From Paenarthrobacter sp. Z7-10 (GTDB taxonomy: Bacteria > Actinomycetota > Actinomycetes > Actinomycetales > Micrococcaceae): 64,000 nt of DNA. A model generated the notes under the pieces. The model saw nothing but the letters and a program-made list of their open reading frames with translations. It searched no databases and was not told where the DNA came from. This document shows positions 61,154 to 64,000 of this stretch, one piece after another. How positions within the stretch are numbered: the first letter of the stretch is position 1; every line of letters begins with the position of its first letter. The translations under genes were made by a program, and so were the position numbers. The stretch lies in contig NZ_JADPVH010000007.1 of the NCBI RefSeq assembly GCF_026932795.1, positions 29,291 to 93,290 of the forward strand, read 5' to 3'.

Positions 61154-62491
61154 ATGACAGTCTCCGCAACACCGAACTCCTCCCGGCTGGATCCCGCACT
61201 GTTGGACCCCGAGGAGACCATGGGCCGGGACGAGCTGGAGGCGCTGCAGCTGGTTCGGCTGCAGGAAACGCTCGCCTATGCCTACGCCCGGGTGCCGCTC
61301 TACAAGCGCAAATTTGATGCTGCAGGCGTGCATCCGGACGACCTGCGGAACCTGGACGACCTGGCGAAGTTCCCCTTCACCACGAAGGAAGATCTGCGGG
61401 CGGAGTACCCCTTCGGCATGTTCGCCGTACCGCAGAGCCAGGTGGCCCGGATCCATGCCAGTTCCGGCACCACCGGACGGCCCACTGTGGTGGGGTACAC
61501 GCAAAAGGACCTGGCCACATGGGCTTCCTTGGTCGCGCGTTCCATGCGCGCCTCGGGCGTCCGGCCCGGCCATAAGGTGCATGTGGCCTACGGTTACGGT
61601 CTCTTCACCGGCGGCTTGGGCGCCCATTACGGCGCCGAAGCACTCGGAACCACTGTCATTCCAATGTCCGGCGGTCAGACGGAAAAGCAGATCCAGCTGA
61701 TCCAGGATTTCGAACCGGACGTCATCATGTGTACGCCCACCTATCTGCTGACCATCATGGACGCGATGACCCAGCGGGGCTTGGACCCACGGAAAACCTC
61801 ACTGAAATTCGCGGTCTGCGGCGCCGAACCTTGGACCGAGGAAATGCGCCATGAGCTGGAGGTGGGCATGAACCTGGATGCCTGCGACATTTACGGGCTC
61901 TCTGAGGTGATGGGCCCCGGGATCGCCGGTGAATCGGTGGAGACCAAGGACGGCTGCCATATCTGGGAGGACCACTTCCGGCCGGAAATCATCGACCCAT
62001 TCAATCATTCCACCGTGCTGGGCATGGGCGAACCCGGCGAACTGGTCTTCACCTCGCTGACCAAAGAAGCCTTGCCCATCATCCGCTACCGCACCAAGGA
62101 CCTGACCCGGCTTTTGCCCGGCACCGCCCGGCCCGCCATGCGCCGGATGGGCCGCATCACCGGGCGCAGCGACGACATGATCATCCTGCGCGGAGTGAAT
62201 TTGTTTCCCTCCCAGATTGAGGAAATCGCCCTGCGCATTCCCGTCCTCAGCCCGCACTTCCAGCTGGAACTGAGCCGCCCCGAGGGTAAGCGAATGGACG
62301 AGCTCGCCATCCGGATCGAGCCGCGGGAGGGCACGACGGCGGAGGACCGGCTTGCTGCGGCGGCCACACTTCAGGAGCAGATCAAGATCCATATCGGATC
62401 CTCGGCGAAGATCGTCGTCGTCGAGCCCGGCTCACTTGAGCGCTCCAACGGGAAGCTGCGGCGGATTTACGACCTGCGCCCACCTAAGTAA
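61154..62491 (+). CDS. paaK: Phenylacetate-CoA ligase
   Basis: 445 residues: LQLVRLQETLAYAYARVPLYKRKFDAAGV, the AMP-binding loop RIHASSGTTGRPTVVGYT, MSGGQTEKQIQLIQDF, CDIYGLSEVMGPGIAGE and the C-terminal ITGRSDDMIILRGVNLFPSQIEEI, all as in PaaK. It activates phenylacetate with ATP and CoA, the first step before the PaaABCDE epoxidase. GAGAGG is about 9 nt before the ATG. Confidence 0.96.
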   Translation: MTVSATPNSSRLDPALLDPEETMGRDELEALQLVRLQETLAYAYARVPLYKRKFDAAGVHPDDLRNLDDLAKFPFTTKEDLRAEYPFGMFAVPQSQVARIHASSGTTGRPTVVGYTQKDLATWASLVARSMRASGVRPGHKVHVAYGYGLFTGGLGAHYGAEALGTTVIPMSGGQTEKQIQLIQDFEPDVIMCTPTYLLTIMDAMTQRGLDPRKTSLKFAVCGAEPWTEEMRHELEVGMNLDACDIYGLSEVMGPGIAGESVETKDGCHIWEDHFRPEIIDPFNHSTVLGMGEPGELVFTSLTKEALPIIRYRTKDLTRLLPGTARPAMRRMGRITGRSDDMIILRGVNLFPSQIEEIALRIPVLSPHFQLELSRPEGKRMDELAIRIEPREGTTAEDRLAAAATLQEQIKIHIGSSAKIVVVEPGSLERSNGKLRRIYDLRPPK

Positions 62492-62585
62492 AACCGCATT
62501 CGGCTCCGGAACCTGCCCCGGTCCGCCATCCCATCCCGACAGTGCACCTTGCCCTGCGGAAGCCGTCCAGCAGAAACCGAGCGAC

Positions 62586-63212
62586 ATGCCAAGCCAGCCC
62601 ACGGAAACAGTCCCTCCAGCCGCGGACATTGCAGTTAAACGCGGCCGGCCAGGCTACGACCAGCAGTCTGTGCTGCGAATCGCCGTCGAGGTTTTCAATA
62701 AACACGGTTATGAAGCAACCTCGATGGGCATCCTCGCGGAGAACCTGGGCATCTCCAAGTCGGCGATCTACCACCACGTTCCTTCCAAGGAGGCGCTGCT
62801 CCGACTGGCCCTGGAGCAGGCGCTCGGCGGTTTGGAAGGAATACTGGCCGAACCCGACGCGAACACTGGGCCGGCGAGCAGCCGGCTGGAATACGTGCTC
62901 CGGCGGACAGTGGCGGTTTTGACGGACAAGCTGCCCTTTGTCACTCTGCTGCTGCGGCTCCGCGGCAACACCGAGATGGAGCGTGATGCCCTGGCCAGAC
63001 GCCGGGATTTCGATCACCGGGTGGCCGGATTGATCGGAAACGCTCAGCAGGACGGATCCCTGCGCCAGGACATGGATCCGCGCACCATCACCCGCCTGCT
63101 CTTCGGCACCATCAACTCGATCGTCGAGTGGTACAGGCCCGGCGGATCGCTGTCGCCGGAACGGCTGGCCGACGACGTTATCAGGATGGCCTTCAGCGGA
63201 CTGCACAATTAG
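62586..63212 (+). CDS. paaR: TetR family regulator of the paa genes
   Basis: 208 residues: a TetR DNA-binding domain at ~20-65 (QQSVLRIAVEVFNKHGYEATSMGILAENLGISKSAIYHHVPSKEALLRLALEQ) and an all-helical C-terminal part with ITRLLFGTINSIVEWYRPGG, typical of acyl-CoA-responsive TetR proteins such as PaaR. It likely represses the paa genes until phenylacetyl-CoA is present (family knowledge and context). ATG at 62586 has only a weak GAGCGA upstream, and the start may lie a few codons earlier. Confidence 0.88.
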   Translation: MPSQPTETVPPAADIAVKRGRPGYDQQSVLRIAVEVFNKHGYEATSMGILAENLGISKSAIYHHVPSKEALLRLALEQALGGLEGILAEPDANTGPASSRLEYVLRRTVAVLTDKLPFVTLLLRLRGNTEMERDALARRRDFDHRVAGLIGNAQQDGSLRQDMDPRTITRLLFGTINSIVEWYRPGGSLSPERLADDVIRMAFSGLHN

Positions 63213-63398
63213 GACCTGGCAGGGGCTTCAAAGCATTCTCCGGCGCATGGGCGGCCACTTACTTACCAGACAGCTCCGGACCCGACGGCGGACCAACAAC
63301 AGGCAGCTGGCGTAGAAACCGGAAGCGCAGGTGAAGGCTTGGCGGTGGGCTGTTGATGGCCGCTGAATAATGTCGGTGGGCGGCGGTAGCGTTGTTTT

Positions 63399-64000
63399 AT
63401 GGACGACATCGGGAACCGGGAAGAGCCTGGGCGGGCTGCGCAGCTGCAGTCACCGCCGGTCTTCGCGCCGGCCTTGTGCGCTGTCCCAGCCCGGGTTCCG
63501 GTACCAGCCCAGGTTCCGGCACCAGCCCAGGTTCCGGCACCAGTCCGGGTTGCGGCACCAGCCCAGGTTCCGGCACCAGCCCGGGTTGCGGCACCAGCCC
63601 GGGTTGCGGCACCAGCCCGGGTTCCGGTACCGGTTTCGGGGGTGGCGGCTGTGCCCTTGGTTGCTGGCTGGGTGTCGGCGTTGGCGTGGTTGGATACTGG
63701 GGTTGATGATGCGGCCCTGATTGATCAGTTGCGGGTGTTGGAGGACTTGAAGTCCGCTGCTGCCGCGGCGCAGGCCCGGGCCGCGGTCGCCCTGGATGTT
63801 TCCCACCGCCGCTGCCAGCACGCGGCGGGTGTCCCGGCTGATCAGTTGGGTAAAGGGGTCGGTGCGCAGGTCGCTTTGGCCCGGCGTGAGTCCCCGGCCA
63901 GCGGCGGGCGGCTGTTGGGGTTCGCCAAAGCCCTCGCCGAGATGCCGCATACCTTCACGGCCCTGTCCACCGGCAGGCTCAGTGAGTGGCGGGCCACGCT
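63399..64000 (+). CDS. DUF222-type protein (HNH endonuclease family), 3'-truncated
   Basis: The frame opens with ATG GAC GAC ATC at 63399 and stays open to the window end. It begins [19 protein letters not shown], then comes a hexapeptide repeat of the form PARVPV / PAQVPA (residues ~30-77). DUF222-like sequence follows: [97 protein letters not shown]. Full-length members end in an HNH nuclease domain, expected beyond the window. They are multi-copy in Arthrobacter-like genomes and often recombine. Confidence 0.85.
   Translation, partial: MDDIGNREEPGRAAQLQSPPVFAPALCAVPARVPVPAQVPAPAQVPAPVRVAAPAQVPAPARVAAPARVAAPARVPVPVSGVAAVPLVAGWVSALAWLDTGVDDAALIDQLRVLEDLKSAAAAAQARAAVALDVSHRRCQHAAGVPADQLGKGVGAQVALARRESPASGGRLLGFAKALAEMPHTFTALSTGRLSEWRAT
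63486..63629 (+). repeat. Eight 18 bp tandem units inside the DUF222 gene
   Basis: Contiguous units start every 18 bp from 63486 with the pattern CCAGCCCGGGTTCCGGTA and a few base changes. The length keeps the frame and encodes six residues per unit. No spacers are present. Confidence 0.92.

Noticed and set aside
63213..63398. Non-coding stretch between paaR and the DUF222 gene
   Set aside because: I looked for hairpins, tRNA-like folds and small genes in these 186 bp and found nothing convincing.
63486..63629. CRISPR array
   Set aside because: Units of 18 bp are contiguous, without spacers, and in frame within a coding sequence. The 24 bp arrays at 28815-28886 and 49614-49685 fail for the same reason.

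Overview
The window looks like the chromosome of a high-GC Gram-positive bacterium of the Micrococcaceae, most likely Arthrobacter or a close relative. The evidence is very GC-rich coding DNA with ATGA/GTGA-coupled genes, a CysI-CysH-CysD-CysN sulfate route with an iron-sulfur APS reductase, FprA, a menaquinone cluster containing an isoprenyl reductase, an actinobacterial paa operon, and a DUF222-type protein at the right edge. No rRNA, tRNA, prophage, IS transposase or CRISPR array was seen.

Layout. 1-9.2 kb: the 3' part of a nonribosomal peptide synthetase (frame broken between its first carrier domain and the next condensation domain), then MbtH, a two-gene ABC exporter and an Sfp-type phosphopantetheinyl transferase in one overlapping run. 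9.3-11.4 kb: DNA topoisomerase IB, a small membrane protein and a GNAT acetyltransferase. 11.4-24.1 kb: sulfur assimilation on the minus strand: cysI, cysH (frameshifted), cysD, cysN, then ssuA-ssuB-ssuC, a Met8-CobA siroheme synthase and FprA reductase, with an RraA-like aldolase and a sirohydrochlorin chelatase upstream. 24.1-29 kb: an ABC-2 exporter, a TRIC/YadS-like membrane protein, a SUKH-like acidic protein and a DUF559 nuclease-like gene bracketed by two copies of a ~90 bp repeat. 29-45.4 kb: menaquinone genes (polyprenyl synthase, menJ-like reductase, menG, menF, menD, menC) interleaved with a polar amino acid ABC importer and a SAM-I riboswitch operon (acs, sfnG, metY, CoA-binding protein, flavin reductase). 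45.5-53 kb: a PAP2 phosphatase, an MFS transporter, then a branched-chain 2-oxoacid dehydrogenase operon (E1 alpha, E1 beta, E2, MBL hydrolase) with a divergent Lrp-type regulator. 53-63.2 kb: phenylacetate catabolism (paaABCDE, paaG, paaI, paaK, TetR regulator) with an oligopeptidase B gene inside the cluster. 63.4 kb to the end: a truncated DUF222 gene with an in-frame hexapeptide repeat.

How the parts fit together. Two separate loci handle sulfur. The cys/ssu/cobA/fprA block takes up sulfate and sulfonates, makes siroheme and supplies electrons for sulfite reduction. The SAM-riboswitch operon appears to desulfurise C1 sulfur compounds and condense the product with O-acetylhomoserine, so methionine status should control it. 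The hepT/menJ/menG/menF/menD/menC genes form most of a partly saturated menaquinone pathway. The paa genes carry two matching palindromes on the paaA and paaI promoters, which probably bind the TetR protein encoded downstream of paaK.

The most distinctive observations are the SAM-I aptamer whose closing helix contains the Shine-Dalgarno sequence of its operon, a 60 bp REP-like palindrome present twice 48 kb apart, a 91 bp region with a perfect 17 bp inverted repeat ahead of the siroheme synthase gene, the repeat-bracketed DUF559 gene, and two single-base-type frameshifts (NRPS and cysH).
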